Of a DNA stretch of 64,000 bases, positions 23,314 to 34,190 are shown in pieces. The DNA lies in the NCBI GenBank assembly GCA_016800925.1, contig JABCPU010000074.1, positions 62,001 to 126,000 on the forward strand, read 5' to 3'. The DNA comes from Suillus spraguei (lineage: Eukaryota > Basidiomycota > Agaricomycetes > Boletales > Suillaceae). Position numbers and translations under genes: made by a program. The notes beneath the pieces are model-generated. The model ran no database searches. It saw only the letters and a list, made by a program, of their open reading frames with translations, and was not told the origin of the DNA. Each line of letters opens with the position of its first letter. The stretch's first letter is position 1.

Positions 23314-23920
23314 GATGGCTTCAGGAAGTCCAGATGACGCTGGTCAGCAAGCTGCCCTCCCACGGACACCAGGTTCAGGCGACATGTCCGCGAATGCAAC
23401 TGAGGCCCTTCAAGTTACAAGAAGAAACTATCCAAAGGTCAGTAGCAGTGGCGTCACATGAGCGCGTCTACGTCGATAACACATCTAATAAATCGTGGTG
23501 GTTCGCTTCAAGGCATTCAGTGACGCGACAATCATGAGGCAGAACCTCTATAAGATCACTGCCTTCAATCACTTCCAGGCAGTCATACAGTTTTTGAGGA
23601 AGGAGTTGGCCTGAAAAGCCGGAGATCCACTGGTTGGAATCAACAACTCATTTATTGTGTTTAACTAAGCTGACTCTTCCCAGTTTACATATATCAATCT
23701 CTCGCTCCTGACGACAGTGTCGAATTTATACAAGGTAATATCCTCAGCTGTTGTCAGAAGATTTCATAATGGCTGATGAAGTCTTCTGCCACAGAAAGAC
23801 ATTTTATAGTCAACTACAGGTTAGTTTTTGGATAGTTTGCGTGTACGATGTGTTGATATGAGTATATGTTATTTAGCACGATGCCTGCATGGGGTCACAC
23901 TCCTGGTGAAATCTTGAATT
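23314..23920 (+). pseudogene. Broken copy of ATG12 (ubiquitin-like autophagy protein)
   Basis: The ATG12 order is plain. ATG at 23314 gives a leader ending RRNYPK, then VVVRFKAFSDATIMRQNLYK, ITAFNHFQAVIQFLRKEL, KAGDPL, FTYINLSLL, VSNLYK, and finally HFIVNYSTMPAWG. Atg12 is conjugated to Atg5 through its C-terminal glycine. Lesions: the first intron lacks an AG just before VVVRF, the conserved Trp after KEL reads as a TGA stop (near 23612), four codons are missing after YINLS, DG before the IVNYS motif is changed to ER, and the frame runs on past AWG instead of stopping. Introns are retained, so this is a DNA-level copy. It could also be a rapidly decaying sole copy, which would be remarkable but is unlikely. 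Confidence 0.82.
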
Positions 23921-24878
23921 TTGCTTTGTACACCAGTGTCACTTTACACTGGCCTTTGGAGGACTATACGACCATGGATGCCTCTCACATGGGGGTGAGT
24001 AACTTACTGAGCCCATCGATATGCATGAATCTAAAGATATTATATCTACACTTCCTCCTGCCAATGTTTTGTGCACTAGTATATTGGATGTCAAATTCTT
24101 TTCAGGAGTAGGCTTCCACGGAATTTCCTCGTCTATGGTAAGACCATCATGTTCTTTTACCATTGTATTCTCTGAAGTTCATACCTAGGTGCGCCCAGCA
24201 CAAGAGAGCGGTTTCACCAGCGCGAACGTGTTTTGGCCTCTACAGTAGTCGCCATAATCAGGCATAGAACAGCTTTTCGCTACCACGTTCATTTTCACAG
24301 TGAATCGTCTCTTCATTCTTATTATCACGTCTTTCACATCGGTCACGCTCTTGACATTGACTTTTCGATGTCCGATTCTGGTATTTTGGTTGACAATTAT
24401 GTTATTCATTGTTCAATTGATACAACGCCGTGTCGTGCGCTCCAGTTCCGAGTCTGGTAATGCCAACTTACTAATTAAAATACGGCTGTTCCCCTCAGAC
24501 TCCTCCAAACTCAAGGCACCACCTAATCTGCATGGAAGGCCATCCTGACTTCTATATTAATGAACGGGCTAAAATTAGGGCTGTGGAAGAATCTTGATGA
24601 GGCCGAGTTTCTAGCTCGTCTGTGAGGATATAAGACGGCGCTGCAATGATATGAACCGTGTAACTTTTACCTCTCGAACGAATGCCGCAGATCTTGGAGT
24701 ATTCAGCTGACGATATCGCAGCGGCCAGTAGTCTGCAGTTCTTAGTGGTGCGTCGCTTTCGCTTTCTTGTTAATACGAGGGCCAGATAATGACAGATATA
24801 TTTATGTACCACCAGTACCTCTGCGGTGCGTCCTGATGTTTGAGCCACTTCTTTTTCTAATGTGACAACTTAGTGTCA
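23921..24878. other. Unassigned stretch upstream of the DUF6533 gene
   Basis: Contains hydrophobic open frames such as 24300-24548 (LFILIITSFTSVTLLTL) that could be remnants of another membrane protein, but I cannot build a spliced model from them. Otherwise nothing recognised. Confidence 0.35.
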
Positions 24879-26426
24879 ATGGCTACATTCTGGGTAGGTG
24901 CGTCCCGATATATTCCTGTTTGCTATTAAGTTTACATATCTAGACCTATGATTATGCTTGTTCACTTCACGAAGAGGTGATGTCACTTGTTCCTTGATCT
25001 GCCTCGACTTTGATATTGATGATAAGTATACTGTTTCTTGAAAGTTGACATTCCTACTTCGGTCGCGCTGGACCAAGGTGAAATGCCTTTATATCATCGC
25101 ACGAAATGCCCCGTTTGTCATCCTCACCACGGATTTATATCGTGTGTTCAGCTCCAGCACACAAGCTCTCGACAAGGAATTGACATATTGTATCTCAGTG
25201 TACTACACCCCGCACAAAGATCCCGAGGTGTGTCAACGCGCAGTGGACTTATCCACGTGAACTTATCCACGTGAACTTACTGCGTGACTTTTACCAGAGA
25301 TGCCTGATGTTAATCAATATTTACTCAAGTACGTGCACAATACATACTTGCACGCACGTCTTTACCGGGCGCTGCCCTTCCTTCTCATAGGTTTCAGCTT
25401 CATATCAGTCGTTTGCTCTGAATGTACTTCCCATGTTCTCATGACTTACACGTGCTGACCCGATTTATCCAGCCATTTTTGTGGTCAGAACATATGCGCT
25501 CTGGAATAACAACAAAAAAATTCTGGTAGCCACGATATGCACCGCTATTGTGAGTTCCATGCCCTCGAACCACTCAAGCTCATGGTTGATAGACAAATCA
25601 GGTGTTTGTGATAGCATCCATCAATGTTGATTTCACCGCTATTGCCGCCTCGCATGGTTGTTCTCACTTTCCCCCCTACTATTCGTACATATTCACTCCC
25701 CTTTTACAGTCACGACCAGTGCGATCCCAGGCATCACAGGCTGCTACCGGACTTCGCGCGGTGTCCAACTCTCCATGCCGTTTCTTCTTTTACTTATATT
25801 TGAATTAGGTATGCCACCGGGAATTGAGATCATCCAAATACCACAGGCCCTCGTTAACCACGCTCTCCCTAGGACTAATCTCCCTTACATTTATACGTGC
25901 AATGCAGAACTGGCGGAGAGTCAACGGCCCTCTGTACACCGTCCTGGTGAAGCATAACATATTCTACTACGCATGCGGTTTGTGTGAGTCAAGCACACAT
26001 ATCATGATATTCCTGTGTTCATTGATAACTTTCTATGAAAGTGCTTGCAGCCGTAAACGTCCTCATGCCAATGCTGTTTTCCCAAGTGCGTAAATCCCAG
26101 ATACTCTTTATGATCAAGTCAATGATGCTCCGCACATCCAGTACGCATATCACTCCGTCTTCGAAAAGTATGCATCTCCAAACTCCGCTGCGAATTCTTC
26201 TTACTAACAACTTCCCAAAACACACAGCTTCCAGTTTTATGTCCTCGCGATCCTCGCCACGCGCATGCACCTCCATATCTGGGATCTCGGTTGGCATCAT
26301 CATATACGCGATTTTGATGACCATATGCTTGCTCCTATGTCCGACATATCACCACATTGCTCTCGTCATGACGCCCCTGTGTTTGCACCTATGGACGACG
26401 CGTCAACTGCAGACCGGACGGCGTGA
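24879..26426 (+). CDS. DUF6533-type seven-span membrane protein
   Basis: Eleven short exons whose phases all agree: 24879-24893, 24944-24976, 25045-25227, 25330-25423, 25473-25549, 25602-25656, 25710-25808, 25873-25983, 26051-26085, 26142-26167 and 26228-26426; 308 residues. The N-terminal DUF6533 pattern is visible: TYDYACSLHEE, then RSRWTKVKCLYIIARNAPF and VVRTYALWNNNKKIL. Further spans are MPFLLLLIFELGLISLTF, NIFYYACGLS and NVLMPMLFSQ, then FYVLAILATRMHLHIW and a polar tail. The family is a large expansion in mushroom genomes with a GPCR-like layout; ligands and function are not established. The first exon is only five codons and the usual segment before YDY is short, so the true start may lie further upstream. 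Confidence 0.82.
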
Positions 26427-28616
26427 CCTTTTATCCTATGGCTTATACGGCGTTGTTCGTGGAGTGAGGTTTGAACTATGCAAGATGATTAGCAGGGTCA
26501 GTGTTGCTAGTGTTCTGGATATGTGCTCGAGTTCATTGCACTGCATGTTCTGTTGTGGGCAAGAGGTACATTTGGATATTCAGTACGATTCGACATTTCA
26601 GTACGAGTTACAATTCAACAATTCTGAACACCCCAAATCGCGGTTTGAATCGCTCAGAATCACATCATGATTACTGACCCTTGTTGCTGCTATCTGATCA
26701 TAGTATACTGTGACACACATGCCAACAGAAATCAATCATCGTCTTTCAAATTCCATGTCACCTGACCGTCTGGTTGAACAATTGTCCCGGCTCCATCTGA
26801 TCTCCCCGAGCTGCGCTCGCTCCAGCCTCTATAGAGGATGTTGTTGACAAGAAAGACTTCCACTACTGTCAAAAAAGTTTGTGCGTTATTTAGTATGTTT
26901 CCAACCTTCAATTGTACTCTCAGGCATGTTGTATTCCATTATGATCTCATCTCGAGTCTGCACTGCGACTACTAATATCAGGATTCAGAACCAGCACTTT
27001 CCCAATGGCCAAAGTGATCCTGGGACAACTTTTCACTTAGCCAGGATGTTTGGTCTTGCGAATGGGCAGCTGCCTCATAATACATGCTCATCGTAACGTT
27101 GCCAATCCTAGACGGAACCTGCAGTATCTTGCCAAAGAAAGAAGGTGACTCCGAGGGTGGGCACTAAGTCCTCTCGTAGCATCCCCAGGACATTTTGACG
27201 AAGTGCCTTTACAAGGGTGTGGGGATGTCGGGCTGAGGTGATGTGAGCGGGAGCGTGTTAGTTGAGGTGACATGAAAAGGTGCGTCTTGGGCTTATATAT
27301 CGTGATAAAGTACCTAGTAACTGGAAGTTTGCAGCTGGCGAAAATTGCTGGGACTTCGTTTGAATAATGGCTGATCGAGTATAAACGAGGATACAACCTT
27401 TTGAATATGCGCCAGGTGTTGCCTTTTGACCAACTGCAATGCAGAACGAACGATCGAGAAGGTATTTCAGTGCCAGGTATGCAACCACTGTCAACTTAGA
27501 CTAGTACTAGCCGGTCTATGAGGTCAGTCTAGTATCAACTTGTGAGCTGATGATATCCTCTACATGGAAGTATTTTTTGACATCTCAAGCAATAAACTAT
27601 AGCGCTTCATATTTACATACAAATACATTTACGAAGAATTTCACAATATTACAATGAACATGGTTGATCCATCACTGTTTATCAGGACCGCAGTCAGTCA
27701 GATCCCTGGCAGTGTCAGCTCACCCCCCTCCAACACGTCACGTGACCCGGCGGCAGGCGTTGATACTTGATAGTTTGTTCTCAGCTCTCCGACACATCAC
27801 GTGATGTTTCACATGACCTTACACACTCTGCAAGTCGCCGAAAATGTCTGCGCTCGCTGTGGGCAACAGCGAGCTCAAGTATTACAATATTCTAACTCAT
27901 TTTCGGTAGTTTATTTACTGTATTGACAAATATGACATTTTGTGAGACCTAAATATGCCTGTCCTAAGCATATAACAAGATGCATAAAATATGCACCAGC
28001 AGCATCATCATTAGTTCCTGCACCTCAAGCCCCAGCAAGGCAATTGTTTCCTAATCTAAAATGTCCCATTTGATTCATGATATGGCAAAAAATAAGGCAA
28101 AAGTCTCCTGGGATCTAAGGAATATATTCTGAGGGGGAGCAAAGTGGGAGGAAGGACAAAAGTGGACTATGTGCCAGCTTTTTGATGTTGCATAGTGTGT
28201 GAGAAAATCACGAGGACCTGGAGACAGTAAAACACTTGAAGGAGTGAAAACATGAAGTATCAGGTAAAAACTTAACAGGGCACCCAGAATGCGACACTTA
28301 TGGATTACATAGTGTGGAAGGACACAAAAATTTGTGGCTGCAAGAACTTGCAAGGTGTAGCCTAGTTGCCAAAAGTTGGAAGTTCAGGCTTACAGCATAC
28401 TGGGCAAGTTGTTGAATTTTGAATTCTTTTTGCCACAACATTGGAGAAGAGGGGAGAAAAATACACCATCAAAGCCTTTTTTGGATGCTGGTGGCAAGTC
28501 ACATGACATGTTAGAGGGGGGGGGGGGTGAGCTGGGAGAGCTAGGGGGTGTCAAACCTTATGCTAAGCAGACCTGGCGCTTAGTCGAGGAAATCTTGTTC
28601 AGCCAGAATATGGCCA
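26427..28616. other. Gene-poor, probably repeat-derived stretch
   Basis: No supported gene. A G-homopolymer of about 12 lies near 28515. The 28060-28620 part has the drifted look of an old transposon, with no coding domain I can name. Confidence 0.4.
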
Positions 28617-28621
28617 CTGAG

Positions 28622-29064
28622 TGTTATGAACTGGGATAGTTCTTAACACGCAAACTCAGAAGAGAGTTTTCAGGTGTGGATTCTGACCAATGTACAAGAG
28701 CAAAGGTTCGATGTACAAGACTTGGCAAGTCAAGTACGAGATCAAGAATAGAGACTAAGGCTAAGGAGTGCTTAGACTTAGAGATGATTCAGATGACTAA
28801 GGTTGGAGACCTTAGCGAAAGGGATTTCCGAGGTAAAACCCAGTAAGATTAAAGTAAAGAATACAAGTGTAATACAATATGCTTAAATAAGCCAATATGT
28901 ACGCATGGACCAAGAGAGAGAGATGTGAGAATATAAGTGCATATCCCGAAGAGGAAGGCAACTATGGTACAGACATGTTGAGTGTATAAGTCAAGAAAAA
29001 TATCACGTGAGAGACAAAGTAAGAATCAAAGAGAAAATGAATAAGGGCATGTACAACTGTAACA
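28622..29064. mobile_element. Diverged solo LTR of the chromovirus family
   Basis: Starts TGTTATGAACTGGGAT and ends ACTGTAACA. It is recognisably the same LTR as at 32163-32640 (shared AGGAGTGCTTAGACTTAGAGA, AAACCCAGTAAGATTAAAGT, GGAAGGCAACTAT). The target duplication CTGAG flanks it at 28617-28621 and 29065-29069. No internal region is attached, so recombination left a solo LTR. Confidence 0.85.
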
Positions 29065-29069
29065 CTGAG

Positions 29070-29697
29070 CAACTTTCCGAGGTGAGTTGGCAGATACCCC
29101 ATGCTTTTCCTTCTCATTCTGACCAACTCCTTCAGCAAAGGAAGCTGGGATAACTTGAACGAGCATGACAGTCTTGCAGAAGGGCGATTCTCCTCCCTAA
29201 TAAATCCATAACTATCCACTATCAAGTCTTCATCCCCCAAATCCAGTGCATTGAGGCCTAAGAAGCCACAAGTGTGGAGATACTTCTCATAACTCAAGAA
29301 ATAGAGTTGGCCTGCAAACAGGTTGAGCTGGCAAATCAATGGTTCTGATGGTGCCAACTGTGGCATTGAAGGCACACAGTAGAGGCAAAGATCATCACAT
29401 GCTTGCATCATTTTTGCAGAGTATAGATGCATAGGTGAATCACACTGCTTGTGTGGATGACAGGTAACAATGTATTCACTTCGTTTGGACTAAGACCACC
29501 AGTACCGGGGAGCATCCAGCATCACTGGATATAACCCAATTGATGGGCCATAGATAATTGTCCACCTTGTGAGCAACATATGTCTTTACTGTATGAGCGA
29601 AGTCATGGGTGACTAAAACATTTTGTGGTCACTGATTGCACTCATGAAATGCAGCAGTAGTGTTGACAAGGCTGGATAGTGCTTGAATGAATGTAGG
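29070..29697 (-). other. Decayed open frame split by the solo LTR
   Basis: A minus-strand frame starting at 29432 (motifs QLNLFAGQLYFLSYEKYLH and LGLNALDLGDED) runs to the edge of the inserted LTR at 29069. It looks like coding sequence from an older gene or transposon interrupted by the insertion, but I cannot name the family. Confidence 0.35.
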
Positions 29698-29702
29698 AGA
29701 CC

Positions 29703-30471
29703 TGTCATATACCATACTTCTAATCTCAGATCCGACCATATCCGATCAGATCCGATCGATTCCATATCCGTCCGGTCCACAGATCCTGTCCGGACCACCC
29801 ATCCGAATGTACTCACTTCTCGCACCTTAACTCCCTTGTGTATATCTGCATCTATCTCCTTTCATCATTCCTCCTGTTTCCGGTATTCCGGCTGTTTATA
29901 TTTCCGTCCTGTGTTACTGATCCGTTTCCTGTGTTCATTTCCGATTCATGCTTACTGATCCGCTGTGCATTAACTAATAGACTTCCATTACACTTCGTAC
30001 ATAGCCCTCAGTCCCGGACTTGCTGATTATCCATCTTAGATACTTACAGTATATAAACCACTTGTAGATCTCCATAGAACCTTAGTTCGAATATCATCTT
30101 AGATTCTACTCATTCTGTTTCCTCCGGACTTAAGCCACTTTCCGCTTTAAGTCACCTTCCGAGACTTAGGATTGATTCCTATAGTCTATATCTCCAACTC
30201 TATCTTCGGATAGTCTACCTCCATTAGTTTCTAGTTAGGAACTTGTTCTGAAGCTAGCCTTAATCTTTGTTCTATCCTTACATTCCGAATAACCTTCGGA
30301 CGTATCATATCCGATACCTTCGGACGCCTGGATCCGTCACGCAACTCCTTCCAGATCTTCAGATGAATAACTTCTCCTTGAAATAAGGGGCATTACTCAA
30401 GAAAGGGGCACAGTGCAAGAACTGAGGCCAAAGCCCTTCGGATCTCTCTACCCTTGAGTACGGTCTTAACA
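29703..30471. mobile_element. Solo LTR of a second retroelement family (769 bp)
   Basis: Begins TGTCATATACC and ends CTTAACA, with a perfect 5 bp duplication AGACC at 29698-29702 and 30472-30476. A TATA region (AGTATATAAACCACTTG) near 30050 fits an LTR promoter. Same family as 41119-42838 and, inverted, 30699-31416. Confidence 0.85.
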
Positions 30472-30698
30472 AGACCCCTTTGGAATTTTCCTGGTCTTCA
30501 TGAATCGACTAACATCCGCATGCAGGTCCTGGGTTAAAGGTTCTACCCTGAGCGGTCTTTGAATTTGATATTCCTTTTCTACCTCATGGACTACCTCCCT
30601 CTCTTTTTCCTCATCCGTGTTCCTTTCAGGTCCCATTAGAAATCCAAGCTCCTCACACTTCATCTGAGTGTCTGCATCATAAACCTGTGAAGGACTGT

Positions 30699-31416
30699 TG
30701 TTAAGATCATACTCAATGAAGGGTCAGATTGGAAGGACTTGGCCTCAGCTCGTGCACTATACCCCTTTACCAAGTATGGTGCCCTTAATTTCTATAGGGT
30801 CATGCACATCGAGAGGAAGTCTGGATATAGGGATGTGAAGTCTGGTGGACTTGCGGACATAGAGATAGGAAAGACTAGAGGCTACCATGGATAAAGTCCA
30901 GAGTAGAAACAGACAGTATAGAGACTACCTGAAGGTAGAGCTGGAGGTATGACCAAGGATGGAGGTCCAAGTTCTGGAGATAGACAAGAGACTAGGCTCA
31001 AGTCCGGAAGAGGTTCAGAGGCGGACTAAGTCCAGAGGAATAAGTAGAAACTAAGTTGATATTTGAACTGAAGTACTATGGAAATTTATAGGTGGTTTAT
31101 ATACTATAGGTATTTATGGAAAGATCAGTCAGCACAGTATGAAGCTATGTATGAACTATATGCAAAGTCTAACGGAACATGAGTAAATGAAACTTGGAGA
31201 TGAAGTGAAGCAACAGATCAGTAAGCAGACAGAATATAGAGATAGCCGGAGAGCCAGACTTGTGAATGTACAAATGGAGATAGATCAGGAGATAGAGAGG
31301 AGCATAGGTCCAGACATCTGGATATTGAAGAGAGGAAGCACAGGAGATCCAGGTCTGGACATCTGAACTTCTGAGAAGCCAGATTGGAAATCATGTCCGG
31401 ATATGAGTATATGACA
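30699..31416 (-). mobile_element. Inverted, diverged copy of the same LTR family
   Basis: Starts TGTTAAGATCATACTCAA and ends GTATATGACA, the reverse complement of the ends of 29703-30471. Inner matches include GGTGGTTTATATACT and GGCCTCAG. Flanks ACTGT and ACTGC are a near-perfect 5 bp duplication. Confidence 0.72.
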
Positions 31417-31800
31417 ACTGCGTGGTGTGTACATATCTTCTAATAAACACTCCTCTGGCTGCAACCAGAGGGTAGAAATTGAAGTGGTAGGGGCATGTGA
31501 GCATTCAATCCATGCAGAATGCCATGCAGTAAAATCTGATCCCTGTTGAACCCAGTGGAATGCATCATCAGGGTCCTCTGTACAACCCTGGACAGTATGC
31601 CACAGAGCCACAGAGCCCACAGCAAGAGTTCTCTCTGTACAAATACAGACAGAGCACTTATAAATTGCATACAGAACTGTACAGAGTTATATAGAGCATT
31701 AGGTATACTAAACAATACAATGCAGAACATGGATTAGGCCACACAGGAATATCACAGAATGCTCACAGAATCACAACAGAAAGTGCACATTAATTGAAAG

Positions 31801-32162
31801 TGTTACAAGAACACCTTCTTGCACCCCTACTATCATTTTTCCTCCTATGCATCACCATCTATTCTTGTCCTGACAAGGCCCCCACACTCGTTCTCTGCTA
31901 CCTCATCTGGCTTGCCCTCATCACACCATACCTCGCCTATGCCTGCCTTCTCCACCGACATTGCTAAGTGCTCACCCTCCGCGCATGTGTCACCTTCTTC
32001 GCACACTTTGTGCTTGCTTTTGCTCTTCACGCTTCTCATGCACTCATTCCCACACCTCGTGCTTCATGTGCACCCTTTGCATTTCATGCTTCCCTTTGTG
32101 CTTCAACATGCGCTACCCTTTGGTTCACCCAAGCAACCCACTGGCTCTTGGACTATGATTGG
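31801..32162 (+). mobile_element. Left part of an LTR-like segment, split by the chromovirus
   Basis: Begins TGTTACAAGAACACC at 31801 and continues after the young insertion at 39795, ending in CACTAACACA at 40332. A GTATAAATA box at 40019-40027 and the adjacent retroelement pol frame (from 40335) suggest the 5' LTR of the older Gypsy relic. No target duplication could be matched. The preceding 31417-31800 has no recognisable feature. Confidence 0.5.
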
Positions 32163-32640
32163 TGTTACGAACTGGGGTGGCGTCACCAGCGACAGTGAAA
32201 AGACACAGACGGTCTGCTGGGAGTTCTTACAATGTTCAAAAGAGAACAAGGTGAAAGTACAAGGAACACGTTCCGAGTACGATCAAGGGTTCTGTCTCAA
32301 AGACGAGTCTAAGAGGTATCCGCGAGAATAGAGACTAAGACTAAGGAGTGCTTAGACTTAGAGACGATTCAAGATGACTTAGGTTGGAGACCTAAGCGAA
32401 GGAGATTCCAGGTAAAACCCAGTAAGATTAAAGTAGGGAATCTACTACAAGTACACTGTGCTTAAATAGACCAATATGTGCGCACAGACCAAGAAGGGTG
32501 TGAGAATGTACGTGCGTATCCAAAGAAGGAAGGCAACTATAGTACAGATGCGTTGAGCATATGAGTCAGAGTCATGTTACGTAATATACAAGTAAAGGAA
32601 CAAAAAGAGGAAATGAATAGGGGCACGTACGATTGTAACA
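32163..32640 (-). repeat. Chromovirus 3' LTR (478 bp)
   Basis: On the + strand it reads TGTTACGAACTGGGG to GATTGTAACA. Nearly identical to 39312-39789. Confidence 0.95.
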
Positions 32641-32651
32641 TTACCCCCTTT

Positions 32652-33004
32652 TTACACGTAAAGTCACCGACTTTACTCGCTTTGATTCGCATAGTAAATA
32701 GGGTCATCGCTGAATTCGTAGTCTTCATCAGCAAACGACCCACTCATCATATACTTGGCTTCTTCAAGACCAGCACGGCGTTTAGAGTCCCTCCTCTTTT
32801 CCGCTTGAATACGTTCATCGTCAATCTGTTTCTCCCATGTACGAAGTGCGTCATAAAATCCTTCGTCCTTCCATGTTAACTCGAAGGGAGGAGGTCCAAC
32901 TCATTTAGGACAGTAAATGGATAAATGAGTGGGTGACCAATATCTGCAAACCTTGCACTGATATTCCGCACAATTCTTTTGACGATGTCCGAACAATCCA
33001 CAGA
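32652..33004 (-). CDS. Chromovirus zinc-knuckle frame downstream of ORF3
   Basis: A minus-strand frame overlapping the end of ORF3 reads NPDENMKCRVCGLFGHRQKN then C, a CX2CX4HX4C knuckle. A second Cys/His cluster (CKVCRYWSPTHLSIYC) follows, then one in-frame TGA near 32910, and a Glu/Arg-rich stretch ending YANQSE at about 32675. It is in a different frame from ORF3, so it is either a frameshifted continuation of it or a decayed separate frame. Confidence 0.55.
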
Positions 33005-33013
33005 CGCGGCACT

Positions 33014-34135
33014 TCATATTCTCGTCAGGATTGGAATGGGCTTTGCATAAGGGGACGGAGAAACGATAGGCGGAGGACTAGTAGATCTGGCACGCTTCTT
33101 TCCCTTATTCTTCCTCATACATTTTAAGGCAAGGGTGTTGTTACGCTTAAGTTGCGCTTGTTGAGCAGGGGACAACGTGTATGCCGACGTGGGGAGATCC
33201 GGAGTAACTGCTCGCTCAGCGGCGGCAAGAAGTTCAGTGGAGGAGGAAGGGGAAGTGATGCCGAAGTCTTTTACTAGGACTGGTGAGACGGGATCCATAG
33301 GACCGAATGACGATGGGATAGACATAGGGGGATGGATATGGAGGTCGCGAAGTCGAGGGCCAAGTGTTACCAGTTCGGTGGCAGGGATGCCTAATAGTTT
33401 AGCGGCCTCACACTGCCCCTCTGTGCAAGGTTCATATAGCCAATCAGGACAGTTGAGCGAGGTTACGACGAGAGACGATGAAGCTGATTGGTTAATGGGG
33501 GATGGTGTTCGAGGGGATGCTAGGTCCGACTGTGTTTGTTGTAGATCGGTGATAGCCTCTTCTACTAGACTTCTAGCCGCTCTTGTTTCAGCGACTGATT
33601 GCTGGATCATTTCAACAACCTTATTGGTGAGTTGTCTGATCTCTTGGACAGAAGTGTATAGGCCAGTAAAGGCGTCAAGACTAGAATAAGCACGCGAAGA
33701 TGAGGGTGCTGGAACAGGAAGTGGCGTATCTTCCTGTGGAGAGGGAGGTCGAGCAACACCTGCTCGACGTTCGGCAATGATATGAATAGCTTCTTCAACA
33801 TCATTTTTAAAAGAATCGGGAAACAGCAGCATAGCGTAAGCACGAATGCGTTTTTGAAGATGTAAGAAATGATGTCTGTACGTGTCTTCCGTGATGTCTT
33901 TGGCAGTGACTTCGATGAGTGCTGCGGTGCGGATGATATTAACGAGGAGTAACGCGGGAAAAGCGTCTCGTTCAGTAAGGATTCTTTCAATTTCAAGGGC
34001 GTGTCCCTCGCAGAGAATGGCGGCTTCGATGTAAGAGGTGTTATCAATTTCTGTGGTGAGGGTTCCGTATTGTTCAGAGTCGGAGTCATTGGTGGCAGCG
34101 ACGACGGGTGTAATGTAAGCAGTGGGAAAAGACAT
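33014..34135 (-). CDS. Chromovirus third ORF, 3' of pol
   Basis: About 373 codons from the ATG at 34135 (MSFPTAYITP); the open frame extends to 34219, overlapping the pol end. It has an alpha-helical N-terminal half (YIEAAILCEGHALEIERIL, YRHHFLHLQKRIRAYAMLLF), then Pro/Ser-rich linkers, a heptad-like segment (VQEIRQLTNKVVEMIQQSV) and a basic C-terminus (KRNNTLALKCMRKNKGKKRAR). Most Gypsy chromoviruses end at the integrase chromodomain, so this frame is extra. Helical plus basic, with zinc knuckles just downstream, suggests a nucleocapsid-like or RNA-binding product; that is inference. Confidence 0.65.
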   Translation of the reverse strand: MSFPTAYITPVVAATNDSDSEQYGTLTTEIDNTSYIEAAILCEGHALEIERILTERDAFPALLLVNIIRTAALIEVTAKDITEDTYRHHFLHLQKRIRAYAMLLFPDSFKNDVEEAIHIIAERRAGVARPPSPQEDTPLPVPAPSSSRAYSSLDAFTGLYTSVQEIRQLTNKVVEMIQQSVAETRAARSLVEEAITDLQQTQSDLASPRTPSPINQSASSSLVVTSLNCPDWLYEPCTEGQCEAAKLLGIPATELVTLGPRLRDLHIHPPMSIPSSFGPMDPVSPVLVKDFGITSPSSSTELLAAAERAVTPDLPTSAYTLSPAQQAQLKRNNTLALKCMRKNKGKKRARSTSPPPIVSPSPYAKPIPILTRI

Positions 34136-34190
34136 TTCGAAAGGGTAGTTAATCAGGTGCTTGATGCGAGTTGATTTGACTGAAGAATGA

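Noticed and set aside
24300..24548. Hydrophobic frame upstream of the DUF6533 gene as its N-terminal exon
   Set aside because: No donor/acceptor pair joins it in phase to the YDY exon; kept only as unassigned remnant.
33177..33689. 170-codon plus-strand frame
   Set aside because: Antisense shadow of the chromovirus third frame.
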